Numbered from the stretch's first letter, positions 10,293 through 23,282 are shown. The stretch is DNA of 64,000 nt from Cymodocea nodosa (GCA_036874045.1 CM072344.1:14914501-14978500); one strand, 5' to 3'. Program-made: numbers and translations. Notes: generated from the sequence alone by a model not told the origin.

Positions 10293-11699
10293 TTTCATCT
10301 TGTTAAGGTAACTGCTTCTATCCTACCTTTCTTGTTTTCAAATTAAAAAAGTGCGGATGAGTGGAGTAGTAACGATTTTTTATATTTTGTATATTTGTGT
10401 GTCTTCAGGAAAAAGACAAAATATATATATATTGTTGGTGTATCGCGGCACGGCAATGCTGGTTGTCTCGGATCGTCCTATGCAGATAAGCGTGATTAAA
10501 TAGAATTGTTTATTTCCCTCCTCATTTTCAACCAACTAAATTTTATTCTTAATAAACTAAAGTATGCTTTTATTCCTGTTCCCAAAATAAATGCCAAAAT
10601 GTATTAGTGGTCAAATAATTTTCTATTTGTCGATTTATGTGTCTTCAAGTAAAACAAATTCTTGTGTTGGTGTTTGCATTGTATGGCTAGTCGATTTAGA
10701 TCGACGACCTTTTCAAATAAGTGATTTATCAAATTTGTTTATTTTCTTCAATCCCTATGTGATGATGATATATGTGTTTTCAGATTATAGTACTTTACAT
10801 TAAAAATTATTAATTAAGGAAGTTTTGATATCCTGGCCTAGTCGATCTCAAGCCATGCATCCTGGCCTAGGCCTTCATTAACCCATCTAATTGACGTGAC
10901 TCAAGATTATCATCTGATGGATCCTCCCACTTGCCCTTATTCAACACATTCTAGCTTTTTTACTTAAATCATTGAAGAAGTTAATGAGTCTTGCAAATGT
11001 TATATATATATATATTGAACTCTGGACTCCTCACGTTGTCGACTCCAACTAATAACACGTGTTTATTGCTAATTGGACACCTACATCCTCTCAAATATAG
11101 GCTATAAATTAATTATCTATCAGTTGCAAAAATAGATGGTTATATATGGTCAAAATGGGTTTTATCTGACTTTTAACCATATCCAAATGACTAAATTCAT
11201 CCCGTTAGTTAGTTATTTAACTCAATAAATTGTTAACCATTAATAGACTCCACAAAATTAAAGTTGCATCTACTTGTCCATTTTATAATTATCCATTAAC
11301 CATAGTGAAAATGATAGATTAATAATTAAAAATTATATAAATCATTTAATCAATCCGACTTATAATTTCATTATTTTTAGCTATCTATTTCAAACATATC
11401 TAGATATAAGTTTATATTATCAAAGAAATAGAAAGAATAATAAAACAAATAAAAGTATAAAATATACCTATCTTCTACTTGAATCAATTAATTGATCGAG
11501 TTAGTGAATTGAACGAGTACTTCCGATATATATTCAACATATATATATTAATAGTAAACCATATATTAAACAACCTAATACAAATCTACTTGGCTATTAC
11601 TCCACTGAACAATTAATTATTCGATGAAAACAATCAACAAGTAGACGTCTACAGCCAGAACAAGATCCTATTCCACACTCTAAATACTTACCAAGCTAT
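10293..11699. other. CNL1 3' flank, shared with CNL2
   Basis: No gene is seen. Much of 10,300-11,110 matches 28,900-29,950 downstream of CNL2 in the same orientation, for example the block around ttctatttgtcgatttatgtg near 10,620 and the stretch before ctataaattaattatct. About 11,120-11,370 resembles a 245-base segment inserted in the CNL2 3' flank. Confidence 0.65.
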
Positions 11700-11989
11700 C
11701 ATGTAAAGCCAATGCTCAAAATTGCTACTTCTCCAAGTTGGTGTATTTACAACTTCGAGGTTTGCGGAGTTTGAAGAGCATTTCCAAGTTGACATTTCCA
11801 TTACTCTTTCCTTCCTTGAAAAGACTTAAGGTAAGAAATTGTCTCAAACTAGAGAACATCTGTTTGGGACGTGATAGTGCCGAAGACATGAGATTCATAA
11901 GTGGACGGCAAGAATGGTGGAATGGATTGAAGTGGCAGGATGAAGACATAAAGTCTATTTTCTTTCTTCATTTTGAACCATTGCAATAA
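11700..11989 (+). pseudogene. Orphan 3' end of a CNL gene (last LRRs)
   Basis: The 11,738-11,989 frame encodes the C-terminal end of the CNL family: SLKSISKLTFPLLFPSLKRL, then CLKLENICLGRDSAEDM and QEWWNGLKWQDED, ending shortly after. It matches the last 85 or so residues of CNL1 and CNL2. It has no NB-ARC or start of its own and lies 1.4 kb after CNL1 on the same strand. It is the remnant of a fourth CNL copy. CNL3 lacks exactly this part of the protein. Confidence 0.85.
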
Positions 11990-12695
11990 AGACATGGATG
12001 CAGATATAAAGAAAATTACAGAATGATTTCATCTTGAAAAATAAAAATAAATATCGGCTTAACCGAACATGTTCGGTCAAACAGTTTAGTACCGTATTTT
12101 TAAAATAATATATATATATATATAATCTAAAAAAAGGCAACTTATGTTGGCCTGATAAAACACACGAAGCTGATCTGACCATCGGAAAACAAACAACGTA
12201 GACTATGATTATTAAAAAAAAAAATTGAACGCGAACAATGAAAAACATAATTGCAACGAAAGCTATATATGTCGCGGTCTGACTGGTGTTCATAGGATAA
12301 CTGATGACGCTGTCAGAGGTGGTCAGAAGGTCTTCGGTTTGCACCATTTGTATTCTGATTTAGTCTGGTTTGCAGGCACCTGACCGCCAGATGAAATATT
12401 GGGTTAGGTTTTTGTTAAAAAAGAAAAAAGCTCTATGAAAATTTTGGTTGGTTGGACAGAATGAATGTTATATATATATGATATATAATTATCTTTAAAA
12501 TCATATATACATAATTATAATAAAAGATATATTAAAAATAAAAATAATGAGCGGTTGAACCGAAGTATCATGGGTTCGACCGATCTTTTAAAAGATTATA
12601 AATTTATAGGTTGAACAGAAATGACTGCATTTCAACCGTTTTCTACAAAAAATTAATATAATAATAGTAATAAATTTTCGACTCAAGACACTTCC
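11990..12695. other. AT-rich, transposon-like spacer
   Basis: No gene. It contains (TA)n near 12,106-12,122 and short mirrored motifs (ggttgaaccg, ttaaccgaac) of the kind found in small non-autonomous DNA transposons. I could not define an element. Confidence 0.4.
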
Positions 12696-12711
12696 CACTA
12701 CAAGAAAAGGG
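12696..12711 (+). mobile_element. CACTA-type transposon terminus (single end)
   Basis: cactacaagaaaaggg is the typical 5' terminal sequence of plant CACTA (En/Spm) transposons. I found no matching inverted end (reading ...cttgtagtg) downstream, so either the other end is lost or the match is to an old truncated copy. Confidence 0.5.
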
Positions 12712-14594
12712 TAAATTATGTATTTCAATAATTTAACATTAAACGAAACTTCAATTTAAAACAATCTTTTAGAATTGTTTTATTCAAACTTTTATATTCA
12801 ACATTTCAATTACAATTTACATTCAATTCTCCTTTAGAATTTTAAGTGCAAAGATATAACAATTAAAACTACATTTAGTATAATCCACTAGTACAAATAG
12901 AGAAAACTAAAATGTATAATTTAAAACATATTTCTCCTTATCTTAGATCTTCTATTTCTTCTTCTACTTTTGCAAATCTTCAATGATGAATATTTGAACT
13001 AATGCTCTTCACCAAAGTTGTTGAACTTTTTTTATTCCAAAGAATTTTCTCTCGAGAGATGTATCCTTGTAAGTGTAATTTTATAAGGTACTTAGGGACC
13101 TTTTTATCAACGAGAATTTTATACCCTATATAATCAATTTCCATTGCATGTATATTTTCCACATTCATCCATGATTAACATCTACTCTTCATGTTTTTTG
13201 TTTTAATTTCAAATTCAAAATTTGTAAGTGTATGTTTCTCTTTCATGTTTTCTTCTTAAATTCTCTTGAATCATCTTAAGTCATCAATCTTGAATCCTTT
13301 GAAAAATTTCTTACACAATAAACTTTTTCGTACAAAATTTTTCATTAAATGTAATAACAAAATGTTATGTTAATACTAACTACATGTGTAAAATAGAATA
13401 GAATAGTAACTCAATGTGACTTACTCAATGAGTTCAATATGTGACATACACGTGATATGTTCGTTGATAACTCAACGAACTAATTCCATTGGATTATTAG
13501 GTTAATCAATGGATCAGTATTGAATCAATGATCAGTATTTTATAAACTTGGTCTCAATAGAAAGGTTGTGAAGTCTATTTCAAACAAAAATATAGATCAG
13601 TGATGTTCCTAAGCCAATTAATTTATGGCAGAAATTGCATATATTAAACAGTGTAGGTTTATATCAAGGAGTGCTTGATGATTGTGTCCGTATAAGGTCA
13701 TTTTCCCTGTAGAAGATATGTAAAGGTCTTTTTTTAATGTCTTAACATTTATGATCGTTTTTATGTCAAGATATGTTTTTTTTTAAACACCTATCTAAGA
13801 ATATCTTATACTTCAGCAAAGGTAGAGAGTATTTTAGTTATTTTACTTATAGATGAGTATGCTTTAAGGTCTCACTTTTAATATTTGACATTCATATACT
13901 TTTATCTCAAAATATATTTTGCAGATAATTTAAACTCGTATTTAAAAGCACTTCGATAATCATAGTATAACATGCATGCATATATAATCTATATTATAAC
14001 TTTGATATCGGCGGCGATTCAGATTGGGGTCCCAGATCATGATGAAAGGTTTGCTTTCTACATCCCTCCCCCCCCCCCCCCCCCTTTTCTTTCTCTCTCT
14101 TAGTTTCCTCCTGGTTCACTCTAGATCATCTTAGTGAGATGAGTGCCACCATTGTGTGTCTCCTCAGCATTCCTCGTCATCCTCCTTGCACGCTGCCGTG
14201 GTAGACTTATTGTCAAGAGGCCATAAGGTCCTTTTAACAAAAAGCATACCAGGGGAAAACCTCTCGTGAGTGAATAAAATGAACATCACGAGCAAAAGAT
14301 GCTATCTCATATTTCATGGAACTTCAAATATTTGATAAGCATTTCTTGTCAAACAACTTATCGTCGTTTGGGGTAGCTTTCCAGGTAGGAACCCATGATA
14401 ATCCTTTTTCCAAAGGTATCTGGGAAATCCAGGGCAGGTACATAGGTTGAAGTTTTACGAAACTTTCTTTAATCCGGACCTCCCTCACTTCATCAATGTC
14501 CTTCGGGTGATCAGTTATAGACTGAAAAGTCGATTTCGACAACTTAATCGCCGGTCTCCCACTGTTCGCTGGCCGTTTAACCATTGCTATAGGT
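12712..14594. other. AT-rich spacer with a C17 run
   Basis: No supported gene. A run of 17 C lies at 14,068-14,084 followed by a TC-rich tract. The minus-strand frame at 14,324-14,662 overlaps the LINE fragment start and I do not recognise it. An 18-base match (tagtgagatgagtgccac) links about 14,132 with about 16,168 near the LINE 3' end. Confidence 0.45.
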
Positions 14595-16340
14595 GCAGGT
14601 GGTACCCTGCTTGAGAAGATGAGGGGAAGATTCTCAGCATGGAAAGCACGACTACTATACATGGCGACATGGCGGGCTGGTTAGAATTGATCAACACAGT
14701 ACTGGCGTCCTTCCATGTCTATTGGAGTGCCGCTTTAGTGCTTCCGGCCAGTGTGATTGATGAAATGGAAAGGATAATGAGGCAGAGATATTTACAGAAG
14801 GGGAGGCTGGAGAAAAAGGTGATTGCGGTCAGCTGGGCTGATTGTTGCCTACCAAAAGAAGAAGGGGGGCTTGGCATCAAGCGTATAAGGGACTGGTCTA
14901 CTGCAGCTAATCTTAAGCATCTGTGGGATGTTGTTACAAAAAAAAGACAGTCGCGGGTCCGGGGACTATAAAAGTATGTTAAACATCGTTCATTCTGGGC
15001 TCTTAAGGCGTCCTCTTCTGCTTCGTGGGTGTGGAAAAGAATCCTAGGGAGCGGTGGCGCGGCAATTTATACGGATTGCTATTGGTCGTGGAGACGGAGA
15101 CATTTCTATGGCTCGATCCATGGCTACTCTCAATTGAGGAGAGCGGTATGGAGAGAGGATTCACTATGACCTGGGGGGGCGTGGGCGATGGCTCAGAGTG
15201 TCAGAATTCATTGCAAATGGGAATTGGCGTCTGTCGACTCCATGTTCACCATCAGTATTTACAGGAACTTTGGCCGATAATCACCGCTTATCAACTGCCT
15301 GCGAACCCGGGCCCCGACCATATTATCTGGACCCCTTGTGCAGATGGTGTGTTCACAACAAGATCCGCATGGGAGGGCCTTAGACCACATGCTGTGAGGG
15401 TCCCTTGGGCGAACTGGGATTGGCGTCGCATTCTAAGCTGCGGGGAGACTGCTAGACCTTTCATCAGATACAAAGTTTGGGATGGAGCTAGCATACTGAT
15501 GTGGTTGGAGCTAGTGATGTTATCTAGTCAGTGTCGATTGAGGAAATGATAGGCACCAGAATTCAGTATGATCTTGGTACTGGGAGGTTTATTACCGTGA
15601 ATCATTTCATTAGAGATGGTCACTGGGCTCTTCCGCCTCCTACTTCTCCAGGCCCTTGACCTCTACCTCCAACCCGCGAGGGTGAGGCTGGACCAGGTAC
15701 GAAGAATGAATCTATGCCCTCTTTCTCTTTAAGCCCTTACGGCACGGAAGTTAGTTGCTGGCCAACGCCTGCCCAACTGTTCGAGCGCAATGCAGTGGTA
15801 GTTGGTGGAGATTCGACGACGGGAAGGCAAAGTCGTCCCCTCCGCCCCTGCCTTTTTGTAGTACGGGGCTGGTGGCCAAGGAGAAAGTAAAGACCCCCCT
15901 CGGGAGAGAAGGATCTGTGCTATTCGCTTGATCCATCTCTCCTCTCGGGCAATCGCCAGTCCCTCGGGATAGAAGGCTCTGCGCTATTCGCTGGATCCAT
16001 CTATCCTCGGGTCAAGATATTTCTTATTAGCTCGCTTACTTGCTCGATGAATAACAGGCTCTGCGCTATTCGCTTCAGGTATGGTTTCTGCACCCTTTCC
16101 CCCTCCCTTATCTCTATAATCTTCTGGTGCATTGGGCTACTCCAGTTTTGGAAATGAGATGCCCCTAGTGAGATGAGTGCCACATCTCCTGTGGTCTTGT
16201 GCTGGTGTAAACGTAGTTTCTTCTTAGTTTAGTTGTTTCATTGCTTTGCTTGTGAGTTTCTTCTTCTGTGTGGGGTATGTGTGTGTATTTGGGCTACGGC
16301 CCTCCTGATTTTTGGGAATAAAGGTTGTTGTTGTAAAAAA
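14595..16340 (+). mobile_element. 5'-truncated LINE (L1-type), C-terminal ORF2 and 3' tail
   Basis: The frame at 14,639-14,971 encodes the end of the reverse transcriptase region: a VLASFHVYWSAALVLPAS segment, then SWADCCLPKEEGGLGIKRIRDWSTAAN, a hallmark of plant L1-type ORF2. The frame at 15,025-15,549 gives the region before and within the zf-RVT domain (WLDPWL, then DGVFTTRSAWEGL). The reading frame is interrupted. The 3' end (ttgggaataaaggttgttgttg plus a short A tail, about 16,300-16,340) is the same as that of the LINE at 43.7-46.9 kb, so both belong to one family. Confidence 0.85.
15893..16080 (+). repeat. Imperfect direct repeats within the LINE 3' region
   Basis: Three copies of a unit containing ctctgcgctattcgct (the first reads tctgtgctattcgct) lie at about 15,914, 15,987 and 16,058. 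The first two are followed by a gatccatct-ctcc-like stretch. The unit looks like about 70 bases. Confidence 0.65.
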
Positions 16341-16932
16341 TATATACATATATATAATCTATATTAGTCTCTTGCTCTTAGTTTTCGCTGAAATGTGGTG
16401 GTTTAGAAAATTTATAATAATACGTTACGTTTAACAACATTCAAACGAGACCATACAGACTTTTTCACGAACCTTTTTGTATAGTTTTTTATATTTTTAT
16501 GTAAACATTTATATAGTGTGTGTGTATATATTAGGTGAAGGTACTCAAGTCATTTCATACGGAAAATCGACTTTCGTATGAACATATCATTTTTTTAAAA
16601 AAGAAAAAAAAAATTGAAGAGAGAGTGTCAAACGTAGTTTAACTTTAGATTTAATATCGTCGGACAAAAAAGATAAGACTTAAAATCTAGTATTAAAAAT
16701 GAAATATCAATTATTGTCGTTAACTTTATAATAAAATATCAATTCTTATTAATTGAAAATATAAACGCAAAGGTTCTAATACAACTTTGGCGGCGCTACC
16801 ATCAGGTACCCGCAGGATATCGCCGAACAAAAAAGAAAAAAACTTTGAAAATATAAACGTAAAAGGTCTCCCCTCCAATTTATTCATGCCTGCACAACAC
16901 TTTAACAAGCTCTATTTAGGTCTCCCGTCCAA
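16341..16932. other. AT-rich spacer
   Basis: No gene is seen. The end of the stretch (16,865-16,940) has two copies of ggtctccc-tccaatttattc, which on the - strand supply possible polyadenylation signals for the peptide gene to the right. Confidence 0.5.
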
Positions 16933-16938
16933 TTTATT
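16933..16938 (-). terminator. Possible polyadenylation signal of the peptide gene
   Basis: On the - strand this reads aataaa, 51 bases past the stop at 16,989. A second aataaa lies at 16,879-16,884. Confidence 0.5.
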
Positions 16939-16988
16939 CCGGACAACCGATAAGATCATACATCCGGTGCATGCATGGGTCCGATCTA

Positions 16989-17291
16989 TTACGTTCCAGG
17001 GCAATCTGCCGGGCCGTTGCTTTCACACGGAGATCCGGGAACCGTAGCTTTCAGAATCTGGAGTGGTAAACCACCACCACCTCCTCCTCCCCGTAGAAAC
17101 CCACGTACGGGCACCGCTGATCTCAAAGGCCTCGCCTCCACTGGGGCAGACGGGCAACTGCTGATGATCACAATTAGCAGCAGCAATACAAGAAGCGGCA
17201 GATGGCGGGCCCTGTACGTCAATGTTGCACCCAGAGAGCACTTCTTCATCTGGGAGATGCCCAGGGTCGACGTTGACATCATGAATCCCAT
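16989..17291 (-). CDS. Putative secreted signalling-peptide precursor, two-Cys C-terminus
   Basis: A 100-residue single-exon frame in a GC-rich island that stands out from the AT-rich surroundings. A strong hydrophobic stretch (residues 31-45) forms a signal peptide, best if translation starts at Met15 (MKKCSLGATL). It is followed by CPSAPVEA, a basic/variable middle with seven glycines (68-74), and a compact C-terminus VPGSPCESNGPADCPGT whose Cys89 and Cys97 are seven residues apart. Signal peptide, variable linker and short conserved-looking tail is the layout of plant peptide hormones and phytocytokines. The two-Cys tail recalls SCREW/CTNIP-type peptides, but I cannot assign a family. A TATA-like box lies at 17,498-17,491 and aataaa follows the stop. 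The overlapping + strand frame (16,975-17,322) is a shadow. Confidence 0.6.
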   Translation of the reverse strand: MGFMMSTSTLGISQMKKCSLGATLTYRARHLPLLVLLLLIVIISSCPSAPVEARPLRSAVPVRGFLRGGGGGGGLPLQILKATVPGSPCESNGPADCPGT

Positions 17292-17490
17292 GACTTCGGC
17301 GAACAGATCGATCGATCAATAGATCTACGTACGTACTACGTATGAACCTTAGCTTGGGTATGTGCGTGCACGCCCGTCCAAGCAAGTGCCTCTTCACTTA
17401 ATTGGGAAGGTGGTGGGATTTTAGCGGCCAGTCGAGATTCGGAATATTAATGGAGCAGCGGATGGAAGCGTCCGGCATGCGTCCGTCCAG

Positions 17491-17498
17491 TACTTATA
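17491..17498 (-). promoter_or_regulatory. TATA-like box of the peptide gene
   Basis: On the - strand the sequence reads tataagta, about 200 bases before the ATG at 17,291. That leaves room for a leader of about 170 bases. Confidence 0.45.
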
Positions 17499-17499
17499 G

Positions 17500-19680
17500 C
17501 ACAAGCAGCGAGCCGTTTCGTTGAGAAATTTTTGCGGTCTCTGGTCCAATATTTGACCTCCGGCACGCGGCTGATCTCCGACATTCTCTTCTATCTCCCG
17601 CCTTGCACGTCTTCAACTACTGTTGGTTAAGTATCAACTTATAAGTTGGGTAAATATAGCTTCCATCGATCGTACGTTTGTTTCAATTAATTCAAATTCT
17701 CTACACGTTGATTTCACCCTTCCTAATTGGTAAACGTTTTTGAATGGAATTAAATCGGGCAGCATCCATGTCCCGAACCCATTCAGCCACTCTTGAATGA
17801 TTCAAGATCATTTTTATGTGATCCATCCATGGTCTCGTGAAATTTGAGTAGATGGAACGATCAACCACGTATGTAAATCCGCACGCAACTCTTCGATTAT
17901 TCCTCAGGACCACATATTTCTTCCATTCCATCCATTATTTATTTAGGAATCTTGGATATATATGTCGATAACTCAACAACCTGATGAAGTACGTTTATTA
18001 TTCACACCCACGTATAAACAACTTCTGAATCTCCACCGGCACCGGAATCAGGTTACGAGTATTATTAGATATATGTAACGAAATAATGAAACAGAAAATA
18101 CCGTGAATGTAGTTTGAAATATACAAAATACGGTATGTCTTAATAGTATATATCTTGTTCCCACGTGGACTAAACTGAAGTAAGATTAACATATATAGAA
18201 ATGGATCCCTATGTTTAGTTATGATCAATGGGTTGGAAAATAAGATCTTCTAAATTCAGAGAATATAGGATTTTCTTTCTTATATAATCTATTGATTTGT
18301 TGAAATTTATGACAGTCAAATATTTCATTTTTCTTCAGACGACCGAGTGACGGTCTCATTCATCCTTGTGAATGAAGTCCATAACTTGTCCAACAGGAAA
18401 AGCACAAGGATGCGATTTACGGTGAGAAGACTGGTGGACATATTCGGCGCATCGTCCGTCTTAATTTCATCTATACTTCACAAAAATTTCCCATTGTGCT
18501 CAAAGTATTATATATAGGTCAAATCAGGTGCTTGGAAATTTGACCATAAAATATTGGAATGCATGCATGATCTGGACTCAGTCAAACAGTTTTTCTATTT
18601 TCAACTACAACTTGATTCAAAGGTTTTACAAATAACTACATTTTGTAGAAAAAAGAATTGCAAAATATTTGCTGATAATAAATTCTTTCTTAAATGTATC
18701 GTTTTTGTTGTTTTAAATAATAACGATGTCGAAAATTTGTGCTATAGATTCAAATCTTAACTCTTAACAAGAACGAATGAGTTATTAAGCTTCCCAGAGA
18801 TAATTGAAGGGTCGGAACGTACGTTACCAGTTCAAGACCGGCTTACGTGTGCTCCTCATTATCAATAAAATACCTGCAATGTGAAGTACGTTCTTATTCT
18901 CATCCATGTAAGGAAGGGTATTAGAAAATTTTCATACATGCCATCAAATAATCTTACCGTATTTGTAACTGTTACTTGGCGCAGAGTGCAAAGATCGTTT
19001 CTTCAACAATCTGAATGTACCATAATTCAGAATCTTAATAAAAATTATAAATATCACTATTGTAATTGACTAAATTATTACAGTTAATTGTTATATTCTG
19101 TTGCCTGGAACTTTGCGGAGGTTATGGTTGAGGCACGCAAGTCCATCGGTCCACAACAATGTTCAGAAATGTGGATACCGGGATTGACTGGCAGCACGAG
19201 AGTTACTCAACGTGCACGTCTTCCTTGCTGGGTGAGACGAGACAACTATTTTAGTTGAATTGCTCTCTTCTCTGTCATTTGATATGCTGCCACCGTCTTC
19301 TTCGTTAGTTCTTGAATTAGTTACTGTTATTGTATCCAATGGATGGCTTAGTCGCTCTTCTTTTTGTTACTTGAAATGCTAAAATGCGTCTCGTTCTTGT
19401 AATCTCTCTTAGCTTTAATTGATGCAACCACATGCCTTTTGCTTCGTTCATAAAGTAATTGGTTGAAATAAACATTTTCAACAACATTATGCGCTATTGA
19501 TGTCTAAGATGATTTACATGCACGAATGATTCCACAGGAAATTTTCAGACACAAAGGAAGCATATAGCTAGCCTAAACCAAGGAAACACAAGTGACAATC
19601 TATTTCATCTAATTCCTTTCATCTACCCCACGGCCTAGTGTAGTTACAAAAGTTGCCTTTATGCTTTCCTTACGAACCTT
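17500..19680. other. Spacer with no supported gene
   Basis: Mostly AT-rich. A short exon-like stretch follows ttttcttcag at about 18,340 and reads through to 18,520, but matches nothing I know. No transposon ends are recognised. Confidence 0.45.
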
Positions 19681-19689
19681 CACAGTTCT

Positions 19690-21870
19690 AGGTTAAATAC
19701 ATGACATCTTCGACTCGTGGTAGTGCTCGGCGAAACACGGTGGACGACGGTGGTGGTGGGATTGGGGGATCCGATTGTGGGTCTTTTCTTGTTTTCGGTG
19801 ATTTCTTGGATGATTATTTCCCTTTAACCACTCCTTATTTATACAGCATTGGGAGCATTACAAATTTCTCCACAATCTCTACCCCTACATCTTTCCTTAA
19901 TTAAATTTGTATTTCAAATTCAAATTGGTCTTCTTCACCAATTCCTTTATCTCCCACTTGATCATGAATATCAATTATATTTTTCTATACGACAAATATT
20001 ATATGACATCATTTCTGCATTCTACTCTCACTGTTTGTAGGTAGCATATATACATAATTTTTCTTGCTCTCACTATCTACGAGAAAATTTTAATGTTCCA
20101 CTCCAACTATTCATGAAAATATTCTTTATTTCCGTTATCTATGGAAATATTCTTTAATCTCATTAAATTTACAAACTTAATGTCTTTTTTCATTGAAATT
20201 CCTTTTGTCAAAGGATAAACAATCATGTCTTTTGTGGAAATATAACTTAATTTTATTTCCCTTTTTCCTACAATATTACAAATGTAACGATAATGTATAT
20301 TTATATGCTATCTTTTTATTGTATTTACACCACTATGTATAAGACTTATTGTTGCTTGATTATCATAATACATTTCTATTAGACTATTCACCAAGTTGAG
20401 ATTTAAATTATTTATAGATATCTTGATTCAAACAGCATGTGATACAACTACATTACAGACAATATATTTAGCTTCTTATGTGTATTTCGCTACACATTCT
20501 TACTTTTTACTATCTCAAGATATAACTACACTTATAAAGATGAATGAATGTTCTAAAGTGGTCTTCTCATCATCTTTGTCACCACCTAGATCTGCATTTG
20601 TATAACCAAGCATTTTAAGTCAACTTATGGTGTAAAGTTCAATTCACATATTTCATTATTCTTTGGATAACTTCTCAATGTTTTGTTTCATGATTACTTT
20701 AATACCCACTAACAATACTTACTATATATGCCAAGTTAGATCTTGTACACAACATAGCATACATTAAACTTCTAACTACTTAAGCATAAAGTGCTCTTAA
20801 AGGTTCCTTCCCCTTTTTAGGACACTAGTCTTTACTCAATTTCTCCCTAAAACATAAGATGTAGGGGCTAAGGAATAATTGTCCATTCTAGACTTTTTTA
20901 GCATTGTACACAAGTATGTTTCTTGATTTATATTCAATATTCTAGATTTCCTATCTCTAAAGATTTGAATTCCAAGAACATAGGATGTTTCCCCTATGTC
21001 CATCTTAAATCTTCTGCTAAGTTCTTCCTTTATTTCATTTAACATATCAATGTTATTTTTGGTAAGTAACATATTATCCATGTATAAGTATAATATAATA
21101 AATTTACTTCCACTTTTGTTGATAAATCACAATAATCTAATCTATTTGAAATAAATCTCAATCTCACAATTATATCATGAAATTTGTGATACCATTGTCT
21201 AGATACTTGTTTCAAACCATATTAACCTTTTTAATTTGTACACTTTTTCTTCATGTACTTCCACCTGAAATCCCTTAAGCTATGATATGTAGATTTTTTC
21301 TTGCAAGTCTACATTTAGAAATGAAGTTTTTACATTCATTTGATCTAATTTTAAATCTAAATGTGCAACTATAACCAATATAATTCTTATAGATGTAGAC
21401 TTAGTCACTAGAGAATATGTTTCAAAAAAATCAATTCCCAATTTTTGTGTATAACCTTTAGCAATTAATTAGGTCTTATATTTAACAATAGACCCCTCAA
21501 CTTTTAACTTTTTCTAGAATTTCCATTTCATTTTATAGTTTTTCTTCCTTCAAGTAAATCACATAATTCTCATACTTAATTCCTTTTTATAGAATCAATC
21601 TCATCATTCATGGCTTCCAACCATAAATCTTTTCCGTGAGATTCAACGATATCCTTATATGTCACATGTTCTACGTGATTTTCCTTCATATCTATTAATA
21701 AACAAGAAATCTCACAAAAATACAAATGATAATCATTCATCCATGTAGACTGATATCTCATCTTTTTGTTACTAACAAGTACATTCGGTTCTTCATGTTC
21801 TCCATTCATATTAGTTTCAACATTTTCATTTATAGTCTCATTTTTGGATTCCTTCCACAATTTTCATGGG
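19690..21870 (-). mobile_element. Ty1/copia fossil: reverse transcriptase and RNase H region, 3' end
   Basis: On the - strand, 21,860-21,576 matches the region just before the reverse transcriptase (DLWLEAMNDEIDSIKRN). 21,081-20,836 matches the later RT (IGETSYVLGIQIFRDR, then LNINQETYL). 20,600-20,380 resembles the RNase H part. gatcaagtgggag on the - strand at about 19,950-19,962 is a typical copia polypurine tract, so the 3' LTR should lie below it. The element is heavily broken and the 5' half is not recognisable. It looks old. Confidence 0.8.
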
Positions 21871-22689
21871 TTCATTTTCATTTCTACCAGTAATTTCCAT
21901 AGGCTCATTTCTACCATTAATTTTTGACCATGTTAATAAAAATCTTAAGCATGGCAAACGTTTCCAATTTTATATGTCATCATTTTCCCATTCCCACCAT
22001 TATACTTTCCATAGCGTTGATACACTTGCGTTTGCACATTTATTGAAGGATGTTGTGTTCTGGTTGCTCTCTTTATGCCATATCTTCCTTGACATTTGCC
22101 TCTTAGTTATTGCTTTTAGCTCAAGCATTTGTCCAGTGATCACCTTTGCATTGGTCATCTTTTGTCTGTCTTTTGAAAATAGTAATACAGTTTTCTCCAA
22201 ATCTAAGTCACTTGTCATTTCTCCTTTCTAGTGCTTGTACAGTTTTCTTGTTATGGTAGTTGTTATGACATAGCCATCTGAAGCTTAGCAATTCTTGTCA
22301 CCACAAAGACACCTAGGATTGAATTTGTCGAATATCTTCTAACCAAGCTATATGGCTTCCATAAAATAAGGACCTCCATTGATGGTTTGATTTGTGTATC
22401 TCAAAAATGCCATGTGGTTTGAGCAAGCCATAGCATTAACTTGATGATGAAGTTCCATCCACTTCATTAGCTTTCTGTCGTAGAGCAAAACTGGTCACCA
22501 CTACTTACCTTATCCCCTTTTCTCCCCCTTCCCCTCCTACACAAGAAAAGATGTGGGGTACCACTTCCCATGTTCGATCATTAGGAATACATTGATGAGC
22601 TCTGAGCATGCAGTACTCCCATCCCACAAAATACATCGTCATATGGAAAGCTTTAACTCTCCTAGGAATGGTCAAACAGTTGGCGTCGC

Positions 22690-23282
22690 AAGCGACGTTT
22701 CCTATTAGCAGTAACGAGGAGTTGTCGGTGCGGACGGCGCTGTCCTTTCCTATTAGCAGTAATTAGTGTTATTTTCTCTTTTCTTTATAAGGGAGGATCA
22801 TACGTGTAGAGGGAGCAATTTTTTGAATGTGATAGAATCAATCAAGTTCCACCATTTTCTTGGTGCATCCTTCTTCTTCCTTGGTGGATTCCGAAGACCT
22901 CATCACTCCCACCTCTCAGTGGATTCTGAGAGTTCTCGGTTTCTCTTCCTCCACCTATAGTTCATTCTCCACACCTTCCGCCGTATCATCTGGTATCAGA
23001 GCATGGCTCAACAGGTCACCCGTGCAGAGTTCGATGAGCTCCGCAGCACGTTGGAAAGGCTGACAACGACGGTGGAACGATTAGCGGAGGGACAGGTTCA
23101 CCACACACGACGCCGTTTCACGCCTCCTGTTAATGGGTCATCAAGTGATGAAGATCAAGAGCATCCAGAACCTCGAATGCATCGCCCGCGACAAGGGGAC
23201 GAGCTGGCTGGAGGCTTCAAGTTAAGGATGGACCTACCATCCTTCAACGGTCAACTGCACATTGAAGCTTTCCTTGATTTGG
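22690..23282 (+). mobile_element. Ty3/gypsy fossil: end of 5' LTR, primer-binding site, start of gag
   Basis: tggtatcagagc at about 22,991 is the initiator-tRNA-Met primer-binding site used by many plant LTR elements. It directly follows a region with a TATA-like ctttataagg (22,785) and a pyrimidine-rich end, as expected of an LTR. The frame from 23,003 begins a gag-like protein and includes MDLPSFNGQLHIEAFLD, a gypsy gag signature. It stops being gag at about 23,282, where it meets a CNL remnant. Only a fragment is left. Confidence 0.8.

Noticed and set aside
16975-17322. 115-residue + strand frame opposite the peptide gene
   Set aside because: It has no signal peptide or domain. The - strand has signal peptide, TATA-like box and poly(A) signals, so this looks like a shadow.
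17701-17931. 76-residue minus-strand frame with a normal-looking composition
   Set aside because: No recognisable domain, promoter or paralogue. Length is within chance for this window.
18340-18520. Exon-like stretch after ttttcttcag, reading VTVSFILVNEVHNLSN
   Set aside because: A splice acceptor alone is weak evidence, no partner exon was found and the sequence is not recognised.
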